64,000 nucleotides of DNA from Streptomyces sp. NRRL WC-3605. Its GTDB lineage: Bacteria; Actinomycetota; Actinomycetes; Streptomycetales; Streptomycetaceae. The DNA lies in NCBI RefSeq assembly GCF_001509795.1, contig NZ_LLZN01000050.1, positions 1 to 64,000 on the forward strand. Reading direction: 5' to 3'. The notes beneath the pieces are model-generated. The model was not told where the DNA came from. It worked only from the letters and a program-made list of their open reading frames with translations, and did no database searches. The translations under genes were made by a program, and so were the position numbers. This document shows, piece after piece, positions 42,207-51,627 of the stretch (position 1 is its first letter; each line of letters starts with the position of its first letter).

Positions 42207-43786
42207 ACTCCTACACCCACGGAACCGGGGACACGCCCCTGCTGGGGGACACGATCGGGGCGAACCTGGACCGGGCCGTCGCCGCCTGGCCGGACCGGGA
42301 GGCGCTGGTCGACGTGGCGTCGGGGCGGCGCTGGACGTACGCGGAGTTCGCCGCCGACGTCGACCGGCTGGCGTACGCGCTGCTGGCGAGCGGTGTCGCC
42401 AAGGGCGACCGCGTGGGCATCTGGGCCGTCAACTGCCCTGAGTGGGTCCTCGTCCAGTACGCCACGGCCCGCATCGGCGCCGTCATGGTGAACATCAACC
42501 CGGCGTACCGCACCCACGAGCTGGAGTACGTCCTCAACCAGGCCGGCGTCTCGCTGCTGTTCGCCTCGCTCAGTCACAAGTCGAGCGACTACCGGGCGAT
42601 GGTCGAGGAGGTGCGCGGCCGGTGCCCGGCGCTGCGGGAGACCGCCTACATCGGCGATCTGAGCTGGGACGCGCTGATCGCGCGCGGCACACCCGCCCCG
42701 TTCCCGGAGCTGTCCTGCGACGACCCCATCAACATCCAGTACACCTCGGGCACGACCGGCTTCCCCAAGGGCGCCACGCTCTCCCACCACAACATCCTGA
42801 ACAACGGCTACTTCGTGGGGGAGTTGATCGCCTACAGCGAGCAGGACCGGGTGTGCATCCCGGTGCCCTTCTACCACTGCTTCGGTATGGTGATGGGGAA
42901 TCTGGCCGCCACGTCCCACGGCGCCTGCGTCGTCATCCCGGCCCCGTCCTTCGACCCGAGGGCCACCCTGGAGGCCGTGCAGCAGGAGCGGTGCACCTCG
43001 CTGTACGGCGTGCCGACGATGTTCATCGCCGAGCTGAACCTCCCCGACTTCGCCGGCTACGACCTCTCCACCCTGCGCACCGGCATCATGGCGGGCTCGC
43101 CGTGCCCGGTGGAGGTGATGAAGCGGGTGGTCGCCGAGATGCACATGGAGCAGGTCTCCATCTGCTACGGCATGACGGAGACCTCCCCGGTGTCCCTCCA
43201 GACCCGCATGGACGACGACCTGGAGCACCGCACCGGCACCGTCGGCCGCGTCCTGCCGCACATCGAGGTGAAGATCGTCGACCCGGCGACCGGCGTGACC
43301 GTGGAACGCGGCACGTCGGGCGAGCTGTGCACCCGGGGCTACAGCGTGATGCTCGGCTACTGGGACGAGCCGGAGAAGACGGCCGAGGCGATCGACCAGG
43401 GCCGCTGGATGCACACCGGCGACCTGGCGATGATGCGGGACGACGGGTACGTGGAGATCGTCGGCCGGATCAAGGACATGATCATCCGGGGCGGCGAGAA
43501 CATCTACCCGCGCGAGATCGAGGAGTTCCTCTACGCCCACCCCAAGATCGCCGACGTCCAGGTGGTCGGCGTGCCGCACGAGCGGTACGGCGAGGAGGTG
43601 CTGGCCTGCGTCATCCCGCGCGACCCGGCCGACCCGCTGACGCTGGAGGAACTGCGCGCCTTCTGCGACGGACAGCTCGCGCACTACAAGATCCCGAGCC
43701 GCCTGACCCTCCTCGACGCGTTCCCGATGACGGTGTCCGGCAAGGTGCGCAAGGTGGAACTGCGCAAGCGGTACGCGACCGGCTAG
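42203..43786 (+). CDS. Fatty-acyl-CoA ligase (FadD-like ANL enzyme)
   Basis: 527 residues. P-loop IQYTSGTTGFPKGATLSH (about 173-190), core CYGMTETSPV, GRWMHTGDLAMMRDDGYVEI and hinge VGRIKDMIIRGGENIYP, with the catalytic Lys in MTVSGKVRKVEL. The protein resembles FadD35/acyl-CoA synthases of actinobacteria for fatty or aromatic acids. GTG 42203 overlaps the upstream stop (GTGA), so the two ligases are coupled. Its stop shares the palindrome CTAG with the convergent GNAT gene, a four-base overlap. Confidence 0.9.
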   Translation: MNSYTHGTGDTPLLGDTIGANLDRAVAAWPDREALVDVASGRRWTYAEFAADVDRLAYALLASGVAKGDRVGIWAVNCPEWVLVQYATARIGAVMVNINPAYRTHELEYVLNQAGVSLLFASLSHKSSDYRAMVEEVRGRCPALRETAYIGDLSWDALIARGTPAPFPELSCDDPINIQYTSGTTGFPKGATLSHHNILNNGYFVGELIAYSEQDRVCIPVPFYHCFGMVMGNLAATSHGACVVIPAPSFDPRATLEAVQQERCTSLYGVPTMFIAELNLPDFAGYDLSTLRTGIMAGSPCPVEVMKRVVAEMHMEQVSICYGMTETSPVSLQTRMDDDLEHRTGTVGRVLPHIEVKIVDPATGVTVERGTSGELCTRGYSVMLGYWDEPEKTAEAIDQGRWMHTGDLAMMRDDGYVEIVGRIKDMIIRGGENIYPREIEEFLYAHPKIADVQVVGVPHERYGEEVLACVIPRDPADPLTLEELRAFCDGQLAHYKIPSRLTLLDAFPMTVSGKVRKVELRKRYATG

Positions 43787-44286
43787 CCGCGCCGCATGCA
43801 CACGCGCGGCCACCGATCCAGACCGAGCTCCGCCTCCCGGGCGCGGATCGCCCGCAGCCCGGGGGTGAGCCGGTCCTCCGGCACGACGTGGAACCCCAGC
43901 CGCCCGTAGTACGGCGCGTTCCACGGGACGTCCGCGAAGGTGGTCAGCGTCAGCCCGCTCAGCCCCTCCTCACGGGCGCGCTCCCCGGCGTACGCGAGGA
44001 GGGCCCGTCCCACACCCCGGCGCGCCGCGTCGGGGTGCACGGACACCTGCTCGACGTGCAGGCCCCCGTCGGCGGGTTCGGCGACCAGGTACCCCACCGG
44101 CCGGCCCTCCTCGTCACAGGCCACCCAGTTCCGCCCCGCCCTCCGGTACCGCTCCAGCACGTCCACCGGGAACGGCTCGTCGTCGGCGATCTCCGCCATA
44201 CCGATCTCACGGAAGACCTCCCCGGCGGCCCGCTCGATGTCCTGGAGGACCGGCAGCTCGCTGGGGAGGACGGGACGTATGCGCAT
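43783..44286 (-). CDS. GNAT-family N-acetyltransferase
   Basis: 167 residues. Acetyl-CoA-binding motif A is VEQVSVHPDAARRGVGRALL (about 79-98, with the R-x-x-G-x-A pyrophosphate loop), and a Tyr in PYYGRLGFHVV (about 126-136) is the usual general acid region. The substrate is not predictable. It is convergent with the FadD-like gene. Confidence 0.88.
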   Translation of the reverse strand: MRIRPVLPSELPVLQDIERAAGEVFREIGMAEIADDEPFPVDVLERYRRAGRNWVACDEEGRPVGYLVAEPADGGLHVEQVSVHPDAARRGVGRALLAYAGERAREEGLSGLTLTTFADVPWNAPYYGRLGFHVVPEDRLTPGLRAIRAREAELGLDRWPRVCMRRG

Positions 44287-44335
44287 GGGGTGAGTGTCGG
44301 CCTGGTTCCGGCCGGCGCGCCAGCGGATTTCGCGC

Positions 44336-45010
44336 TCACCCCGCCCCCGTCGCGTCCAGTTCGTCGGCCTGGCTGTTGACCGGCTGGGGGGTGCCCGTGA
44401 GGTCGAGGACGAACAAGGGGACGTGGAGGGAGTCGGCGCGGACGCGGGCGTCCGGGGTGTAGCCGGCGAGGGAGAAGTAGACGCAGTGCGTCGACTCCGT
44501 CATGGCCGTCAGCCACAGGCACTCCACGTCCCGGCGGGATGCCGGGTTCACCGTCGGGTCGACCTGGGCGAGGAGGCCGTGCGCGGCGAGGCCGATGCCG
44601 GAGGTCGGTCGCTGGTCGGCGCGGCGGATGTCCCGGTAGCCGAGCCAGCGCAAGTAGACGGCGGCCGCGGTGACGGCGTCCCGCGCGGTGCGGATCGTCA
44701 CGGGCTGGAAGGCGCGGCGGGGGGCGGGGGGCTGCCGGGGCTCGGCGGAGAGAGCCAGCAGGGGGATCCGCAGGACCGTGCCGCAGGGGCAGCCCAGTTC
44801 CGGGCGGGGCCACTCGCTCTCCCGGCCGCACGCGGAGCAGCCCACGGTGACCCACTCGTCGTCCCAGGCCCGGTGGGTGACGGCGGTGGCGGTCCCGTCC
44901 GGGTCGAGCCGGGGTGCTAGGGGCGCCCCGCACGCGCACGGATAGACGGGTGCCTCGTAGTGGTGCTCGTTCCGGCAGGCCGGGCAGCACACCGGCACGC
45001 TCTCGGACAT
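44336..45010 (-). CDS. Zinc-ribbon protein of unknown function
   Basis: 224 residues from ATG 45010 (GGAG six bases upstream); longer frames to 45133 run through the gcl promoter and are unlikely. Residues 1-85 hold four CxxC/CxC-type knuckles (CCPAC, CACG, CSAC, CPCG) able to form two zinc ribbons. The rest contains a restriction-endonuclease-like or SWIM-like region (DAVTAAAVYLRWLGYRDIR, VQ-type core absent) that I cannot assign with confidence. It is divergent from gcl. Function unknown. Confidence 0.75.
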   Translation of the reverse strand: MSESVPVCCPACRNEHHYEAPVYPCACGAPLAPRLDPDGTATAVTHRAWDDEWVTVGCSACGRESEWPRPELGCPCGTVLRIPLLALSAEPRQPPAPRRAFQPVTIRTARDAVTAAAVYLRWLGYRDIRRADQRPTSGIGLAAHGLLAQVDPTVNPASRRDVECLWLTAMTESTHCVYFSLAGYTPDARVRADSLHVPLFVLDLTGTPQPVNSQADELDATGAG

Positions 45011-45082
45011 GGCCCGCTCCAGGACGGTTCGCATCGGACAGCGGCCCCATCGTCCTCCTGCCGGGGGCCGCTTGTCCCCCTC

Positions 45083-45111
45083 TTGACGGTCTCCGGCGCC
45101 CCACTTACATT
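45083..45111 (+). promoter_or_regulatory. Predicted sigma-70 promoter of gcl
   Basis: TTGACG at 45083-45088, 17 bases, TACATT at 45106-45111. Transcription would begin near 45118, inside the first operator. Confidence 0.65.
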
Positions 45112-45113
45112 GC

Positions 45114-45149
45114 TTCCAGATAGTAGAAAACAAATTCCGTCATGCGGAA
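45114..45149 (+). promoter_or_regulatory. Tandem AllR-like operators of gcl
   Basis: A weak dyad TTCCAgatagTAGAA (45114-45128) is followed by a perfect one, TTCCGtcatgCGGAA (45135-45149); the repeats are spaced 21 bp, two helical turns. They cover the predicted start of transcription, as expected for repression. The same arrangement occurs before hyi. Confidence 0.72.
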
Positions 45150-45234
45150 AGTTTGACGGTGGAACTCATCACGGACTTGCTCACCGCGGGGCGCGACGGG
45201 AGTGCGAATCCGACGGCCGAAGCAGGAGACCTCA

Positions 45235-47019
<1,785 letters not shown>

Positions 47020-47060
47020 CCCCGACCGACCCGGGGGCGTCCACCCCCCCCACCGACCGC

Positions 47061-47097
47061 GAAGGGCGGTCCGGCCGACAGCCGGACCGCCCTCTTC
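47061..47097 (+). terminator. Terminator of gcl
   Basis: AGGGCGGTCCGGC at 47063-47075 pairs perfectly with GCCGGACCGCCCT at 47081-47093, with a five-base loop, 42 bases after the stop; a short TCTTCGT follows. Confidence 0.85.
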
Positions 47098-47299
47098 GTG
47101 CTCCCCCGTGGATGTGCTCCCCCGTGGTGTGCACCCCCGTGCCTACCCCGTGTCACGGGACCCGCTGCCCCCGTGCCGGCGGGCCCCGTGTGACGACAAT
47201 CTGCCCTGCCCCGGGGGTGTTCGAAGCCCCTTGAACGAAGTTCAGAGCTTGATTTGAGCATGACGTAGACGTCCTACGCCGCCGGCTGTACGCGGCCGG

Positions 47300-47542
47300 T
47301 CAGCCCTCCTCGTGGTGCTCCGACAGGCCCGGCCAGTCGTCGGGGCCGCCGCCCTGCCAGTCGATGAAGTCGCTCTCCGCCACGTCGGTGACGTAGTGGT
47401 CGGCGAGCCGCAGGATCTCGCTGACGTCGTCCACGTGCGTGGCGATGCCCAGCGTCTCGTCGCCCTCGGTGACCCGCCGGGAGCCGTCCAGCCCGGGAGG
47501 GTGCACCACGACGTGCGGATGCTCGGTCGGTCGTGCCGTCAT
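47300..47542 (-). CDS. Small acidic protein of unknown function
   Basis: 80 residues from ATG 47542 with GAAGG two to three bases upstream. It is acidic, rich in His, Asp and Glu, with no membrane segment and no domain I recognise; the sequence DWQGGGPDDWPGLSEHHEEG closes it. Reading-frame GC bias supports it over overlapping frames. It lies between gcl and glxR, so a link to glyoxylate metabolism is possible but unproven. Confidence 0.6.
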   Translation of the reverse strand: MTARPTEHPHVVVHPPGLDGSRRVTEGDETLGIATHVDDVSEILRLADHYVTDVAESDFIDWQGGGPDDWPGLSEHHEEG

Positions 47543-48002
47543 GCCTTCAGACTGCTGCGAAAGGCCCCGCTCCGCACCCCGGCGCGGCACCCGCGCCGGC
47601 CCACCCGCACATGCGGACGGCGCCGGGCACGGGAGTCTCCGTACCCGGCGCCGCGTGGCTGTCCGGTGGTGGCCGTCCGACGGCGCGAGGCTGGGCGCGA
47701 CAGTACGTTCGCGCCGCCGGACGGCGTTCTGGGGGCGGTGTCCGCCATACGTGCCGGGACCGCGGCGGGAGCGACGGAACCCTGGCCCGCCTCCCCTCAG
47801 GTCGAAGGAGGCGGCCGGGACCTTCACCACCGCACTGGCTCGCTCGCCGCCGCGGTCCACACGCGGCCCGCGCCCCCCTCCGGGCGGCCACCCCTCATCC
47901 GGGCCGGCCGGCGAGGGGGCGCGGGCGGTGCGTCCGGCTCATGACCTCCCGTCAGGAGCCGGACGCCGTCTCGAATCCGCCGGAGGTGTGCCGGCGGGGT
48001 GT
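47543..48002. other. Non-coding stretch between the small gene and glxR terminator
   Basis: About 460 bases. Frames here are Arg/Pro-rich shadows. The main structure is a hairpin at 47618-47653 with 15-bp arms and one mismatch (CGGCGCCGGGCACGG against CCGTACCCGGCGCCG). No gene that it would terminate was found. Confidence 0.5.
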
Positions 48003-48060
48003 CCGGGCGGTGCCGGTGCCTGGGCGCGACAGGACATGTGTCGGCGCCGGCACCGCCCGG
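48003..48060 (-). terminator. Terminator of glxR
   Basis: CCGGGCGGTGCCGG at 48003-48016 pairs perfectly with CCGGCACCGCCCGG at 48047-48060. The arms are 14 bp and the loop is 30 bases, just after the leftward stop. Confidence 0.75.
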
Positions 48061-48065
48061 AGGTC

Positions 48066-48983
48066 TCAGGAGGAGGCGCCGGACAGGCGCTCCACGGACC
48101 GCAGCAGGGCCGAGTGGTCCAGGCCGCCGTCGCCCTGGGCGCGCAGGGACGCCACGAGCTGGGCGACCACGGCGCCGACCGGCAGGGCCGCGCCGACGCT
48201 GCGGGCGGCGTCCGTGACGATGCCCATGTCCTTGTGGTGCAGGTCGATGCGGAAGCCCGGCTTGAAGTCCCGGTTCAGGAAGTTGTCCTTCTTGCGGGTC
48301 AGCACGGTCGAGCCGGCCAGGCCGCCGTTCAGCACGTCCAGGGCCGCCTCGAGGTCCACGCCGGACTTCTCCAGGAAGACCACGGCCTCGGCGCACGCCT
48401 GGATGTTCACGGCGACGATCAGCTGGTTGGCGGCCTTCACGGTCTGGCCCGAGCCGTGCGGACCGCACAGCACGACGGTTCGGCCGAGCGCGTCGAAGAT
48501 CGGCCTGGCCTCGTCGAAGTCGGCCTGCTCGCCGCCGACCATGATCGACAGCACGGCCTCGATCGCGCCGGCCTCGCCGCCGGACACCGGGGCGTCCAGC
48601 ACCCGGATGCCCTTGTCCCCGGCGGCCTTCGCCAGGTCCACGGAGGTCTGGGGGGTGATCGAGGACATGTCGATCAGCAGCGCGCCGGAGCGCGCGTTCT
48701 CCAGGATGCCGTCGGGGCCGTACGCGATCGCCTCGACCTGCGGGGACGCCGGGACCATGGTGATCACGACGTCGGCGTCCCGCACGGCCTCGGCGATGGA
48801 GCCGGCGGCGGTGCCGCCCGCCGCGGCGAGCCGGTCCAGCTTGTCCTTCTCCAGCGTGTAGCCGGTGACCTGGTAGCCCGCCTTGATCAGGTTCTCGGAC
48901 ATGGGGGAGCCCATGATGCCGAGGCCGATCCAGGCGATCGCCGGGCGGGTCGGGTGGGAGGAATCCGCAAGGGCGTTGCTCAT
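48066..48983 (-). CDS. glxR: 2-hydroxy-3-oxopropionate (tartronate semialdehyde) reductase
   Basis: 305 residues of the b-hydroxyacid dehydrogenase family. The Rossmann motif is WIGLGIMGSPMSENL (about 18-32), the substrate-binding motif DAPVSGGEAGAIEA (about 129-142), and the catalytic Lys is in GSGQTVKAANQL (about 177-188). It reduces tartronate semialdehyde to D-glycerate with NAD(P)H. It lies 24 bases downstream of hyi on the same strand and forms an operon with it. Confidence 0.94.
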   Translation of the reverse strand: MSNALADSSHPTRPAIAWIGLGIMGSPMSENLIKAGYQVTGYTLEKDKLDRLAAAGGTAAGSIAEAVRDADVVITMVPASPQVEAIAYGPDGILENARSGALLIDMSSITPQTSVDLAKAAGDKGIRVLDAPVSGGEAGAIEAVLSIMVGGEQADFDEARPIFDALGRTVVLCGPHGSGQTVKAANQLIVAVNIQACAEAVVFLEKSGVDLEAALDVLNGGLAGSTVLTRKKDNFLNRDFKPGFRIDLHHKDMGIVTDAARSVGAALPVGAVVAQLVASLRAQGDGGLDHSALLRSVERLSGASS

Positions 48984-49007
48984 GATGGGGTGCCTTTCGG
49001 TAACGGG

Positions 49008-49829
49008 TCAGCGGGGCAGCCAGTCGAAGGCCTCGGCGCTCGGGCGGTCGCCCGGCTTGTACTCGAGGCCGACCCAGCCGTCGTAGCCCGCCTTCTGCAG
49101 CTGGTCGAGGAGGTCTTCCAGGGGGAGCGAACCGGTGCCCGGGGCGCCGCGGCCCGGGTTGTCGGCGATCTGCACGTGGCCGGTCTGCGCCGCGTACCGC
49201 TCGATCACCGCCGGCAGGTCCTCGCCGTTCATGGACAGGTGGTAGAGGTCCATGAGGAACTTCGCGTTGCCCAGTCCGGTCGCCGCGTTCACCTTGTCCA
49301 CGACGCCCACCGCGGCGGGCGCGCTGACCAGCGGGTAGCGCGGCGACTCCGGCTCGTTGAGGGCCTCGATCAGCAGGATCGCGCCGATCCGGTCGGCCGC
49401 CCGCGCCGCGAGGACCAGGTTCTCCAGCGCGAGCGCGTCCTGCTCGGCCGGGTCCACGCCGTCGACGCGGTTGCCGTAGAGGGCGTTGAGCGCCCCGCAG
49501 CCGAGGGACCCGGCGAACTCCGCCGCGACCTCCACGTTGGCGCGGAACCGCTCCGACTCCTCGCCGGGCAGCGACAGGGCGCCTCGGTCGGGACCGGGCA
49601 GCCGCCCGGCGTAGAAGTTCAGCCCGGTGAGCCGTACGCCCGCGTCCTCGACCGCCTTCCGCAGGGCGTCGAGCTCGGACCGCTCGGGGGTGGGGGAGTC
49701 GATCCAGGGCCACCACAGCTCGACCGCGGTGAAGCCGGCCGCGGCGGCGGCCGCGGGACGCTCCAGGAGCGGGAGTTCCGTGAAGAGGATCGACAGGTTG
49801 ACGTTGAAGCGCTGCTCTGCGAATCCCAT
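49008..49829 (-). CDS. hyi: Hydroxypyruvate isomerase
   Basis: 273 residues, an AP-endonuclease-2-like TIM barrel. Metal and substrate ligands are in EALNEPESPRYPLV (about 149-162), DLYHLSMNGED (about 192-202), HVQIADNPGR and the final WVGLEYKP. It interconverts hydroxypyruvate and tartronate semialdehyde. First gene of the leftward hyi-glxR operon; its promoter carries the same tandem operators as gcl. Confidence 0.93.
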   Translation of the reverse strand: MGFAEQRFNVNLSILFTELPLLERPAAAAAAGFTAVELWWPWIDSPTPERSELDALRKAVEDAGVRLTGLNFYAGRLPGPDRGALSLPGEESERFRANVEVAAEFAGSLGCGALNALYGNRVDGVDPAEQDALALENLVLAARAADRIGAILLIEALNEPESPRYPLVSAPAAVGVVDKVNAATGLGNAKFLMDLYHLSMNGEDLPAVIERYAAQTGHVQIADNPGRGAPGTGSLPLEDLLDQLQKAGYDGWVGLEYKPGDRPSAEAFDWLPR

Positions 49830-49859
49830 CGGGGCCGGCGCTCCCTTCCGTGGTTGCTA

Positions 49860-49895
49860 TTCCGTATAGCGGAAGTTTGTTTCTGCTTATTGGAA
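49860..49895 (-). promoter_or_regulatory. Tandem AllR-like operators of hyi-glxR
   Basis: Reading leftward, TTCCAataagCAGAA (49881-49895) is followed by the perfect dyad TTCCGctataCGGAA (49860-49874), again 21 bp apart. Confidence 0.72.
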
Positions 49896-49918
49896 GACTG
49901 CCGTCGGCCGCCGGAGGT

Positions 49919-49924
49919 TGTCAA
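49919..49924 (-). promoter_or_regulatory. -35 hexamer of hyi-glxR
   Basis: A consensus TTGACA on the minus strand, 23 bases upstream of the first operator; in gcl the corresponding distance is 25 bases. The -10 is poor (GCAGTC at 17-bp spacing). Confidence 0.5.
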
Positions 49925-49960
49925 GAGGGCTCGGCGGATGACCGTGGTGCGCGTTAGGTT

Positions 49961-50218
49961 GTGCGCGTGCGATTGAGAGTGGAGTTCACGACCGAGCCCT
50001 TCGACCTCGACGAGGCGCCCGCGCACGCCGTGGCGGCCCGCGAGGTCATCGAGGCGGCCGACCTGGACGCGGTGGACGTCGGCCCGTTCGGCAACACGGC
50101 GGAAGGCCGCCCGGACGCGGTGCTCGCCGCCGTGGACGCCCTGCTGCGCAAGAGCCTCGACGCGGGCGCCACCCGCATCTCGCTCCAGGTCAACGTGATC
50201 GAGGAGGGCGGGGCGTGA
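49961..50218 (+). CDS. Small thiamine-binding/DUF77-like protein
   Basis: 85 residues. The pattern b-strand (LRVEFTTEPF), PFGNTAEG, a helix VLAAVDALLRKSLDAGATR and a closing strand ISLQVNV resembles the MTH1187/YkoF-like ferredoxin-fold family that binds thiamine-like molecules; similarity is judged by eye and moderate. GTG 49961 is used, though GTG 49967 is two codons in. It overlaps the next gene by four bases (GTGA), so the pair is translated together. Divergent from hyi. Confidence 0.65.
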   Translation: MRVRLRVEFTTEPFDLDEAPAHAVAAREVIEAADLDAVDVGPFGNTAEGRPDAVLAAVDALLRKSLDAGATRISLQVNVIEEGGA

Positions 50219-50583
50219 CCGGCGACGGGGACGACGCCTTCATCGCGGCCGTCAAGCCGCTGGTCGACGCCATGGGCGGCGAACTCCTGCCGCCCGACGA
50301 GGCCGGCTCCGAGGACGTCGTGCTCTCCTGGCGCGGCTCCGACGTCGTCGCCGTACGGCTGCCCCAGCTCGCCGACTCCCTCGACCACATCCTGGCCGCC
50401 ATGGAGCGCCGCATGGGCAAGCCCCTGGCCGACCTGGACCGCAAAGCCAAGCAGGAGGTCGTCCGCACCCTGGAGGCCCGAGGCGCCTTCTCCGTGCGGC
50501 ACGGGGTGGAGACCGTCGCGAGCGCCCTCGGGGTCAGCCGCTTCACCGTCTACAACTACCTGAACCGGGACAAGAACCCCTGA
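50215..50583 (+). CDS. Small helix-turn-helix protein (YheO/DauR C-terminal-like)
   Basis: 122 residues. The last 50 residues, GAFSVRHGVETVASALGVSR followed by FTVYNYLNR, match the helix-turn-helix of YheO/DauR-type regulators. The first 60 residues are not a full YheO PAS domain but a short a/b segment (DVVLSWRGSDVVAVRLP). It is therefore a shortened relative, coupled to the DUF77-like gene. Position between hyi and the urate operon suggests a role in purine or glyoxylate gene control; the ligand could be sensed by its partner protein. Confidence 0.75.
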   Translation: MTGDGDDAFIAAVKPLVDAMGGELLPPDEAGSEDVVLSWRGSDVVAVRLPQLADSLDHILAAMERRMGKPLADLDRKAKQEVVRTLEARGAFSVRHGVETVASALGVSRFTVYNYLNRDKNP

Positions 50584-50615
50584 CCGGAGCTCCCCGGTTT
50601 CGTTACCGGGAATTT

Positions 50616-50630
50616 TCAACAAAGTGTTGA
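50616..50630 (+). promoter_or_regulatory. Palindrome over the -35 of the urate operon
   Basis: TCAACA-AAG-TGTTGA is a perfect 6+3+6 dyad whose right arm forms the start of TTGACG (50627-50632). Confidence 0.6.
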
Positions 50631-50660
50631 CGTGCCGTCGCCGCGAGGCGTTAGCTAACG
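50627..50660 (+). promoter_or_regulatory. Predicted promoter of uraD-uraH-uricase with a second palindrome
   Basis: TTGACG (50627-50632), 18 bases, TTAGCT (50651-50656). The -10 sits inside the perfect 12-mer CGTTAGCTAACG (50649-50660). Confidence 0.6.
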
Positions 50661-50706
50661 GCACGCCCGTTCAGCACGAAGGCCGTTCGCGGCCACGGAG
50701 GCTCCC

Positions 50707-51216
50707 GTGACGCCGAATACCACGCCCCCGGGCCTGGCCCGGTTCAACGCCCTGGAGGAGCACACGGCGCACGCCGCGCTCCACGAGGTGTGCGCCTCCA
50801 CCGCCTGGGTGCGGCGGCTGCTCGCCGGCCGCCCCTACGCCACCCCCGACGAGCTCTACCGGACCGGCGACGCCGCCACGGCCGGGCTGACCGCCGGCGA
50901 CCTCGCCGAGGCCATGTCCGGCCACCCGCCGATCGGCCGCCCCCGGCCGGGCGACCCGGCCTCGGCCCGCGAGCAGCGCGGCATGGCCGGCGCGTCCGAG
51001 GAGCTCAAGGCGGAGATGCTCGAACTCAACCTGGCCTACCAGGAGAAGTTCGGTCACGTCTTCCTCATCTGCGCCACCGGCCGGACCGGCGAGCAGATGC
51101 GCGACGCGGTGAAGGAGCGGATCGGCAACGCGCCCGAGCAGGAACGCGAGATCGTCCGCGCCGAGCTGGGGAAGATCAACCGTATCCGGCTCGCCCGCCT
51201 CGTCGACGACGACTGA
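50707..51216 (+). CDS. uraD: OHCU decarboxylase
   Basis: 169 residues. The family motifs are MSGHPPIG (about 70-77, catalytic His) and FGHVFLICATGRT (about 115-127). It decarboxylates 2-oxo-4-hydroxy-4-carboxy-5-ureidoimidazoline to S-allantoin, the last step of urate oxidation. GTG 50707 has GGAGG five bases upstream. First gene of the operon; uraH follows after 14 bases. Confidence 0.94.
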   Translation: MTPNTTPPGLARFNALEEHTAHAALHEVCASTAWVRRLLAGRPYATPDELYRTGDAATAGLTAGDLAEAMSGHPPIGRPRPGDPASAREQRGMAGASEELKAEMLELNLAYQEKFGHVFLICATGRTGEQMRDAVKERIGNAPEQEREIVRAELGKINRIRLARLVDDD

Positions 51217-51230
51217 CAAGGACGCAGACC

Positions 51231-51623
51231 ATGAGCACCAGCACCACCGCCTCCGTGTCCACGCACATCCTGGACACCAGCGTCGGCCGGCCCGCCGAGG
51301 GCGTCGCAGTCCGTCTCTCCGCCCGCGCGGGCCGGGACGCGGACTGGCGGGAGCTCGGCGGCTCCGCGACCGACGCGGACGGGCGGTGCAAGGACCTCCC
51401 GGCCCCGCCGGAGGGCACCACCCACGTCCGGCTCGACTTCGCCGTCGAGCCGTACTTCGAGAAGAAGCAAGCCGATGCGCAGCAGGACGCCCCCGCGAAT
51501 CGGGACAGCGGTGCCGTGTTCTTCCCCGAGGTGGCGATCACCTTCGCGGTGACGCCCGGGGAGCACTATCACGTACCGCTGCTGCTCAACCCGTTCGGCT
51601 ACTCCGTATACCGAGGGAGCTAG
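51231..51623 (+). CDS. uraH: 5-Hydroxyisourate hydrolase (transthyretin-like)
   Basis: 130 residues. VSTHILDTSVGRPAEGV opens the transthyretin fold with the catalytic His, and the C-terminal YSVYRGS is the diagnostic tetrapeptide region (YRGS). The third catalytic His lies in HYHVPLLL. The loop with EKKQADAQQDAPANRDSG is longer than in E. coli HiuH. It hydrolyses the unstable uricase product. Uricase starts four bases after its stop. Confidence 0.95.
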   Translation: MSTSTTASVSTHILDTSVGRPAEGVAVRLSARAGRDADWRELGGSATDADGRCKDLPAPPEGTTHVRLDFAVEPYFEKKQADAQQDAPANRDSGAVFFPEVAITFAVTPGEHYHVPLLLNPFGYSVYRGS

Positions 51624-51627
51624 CTAC

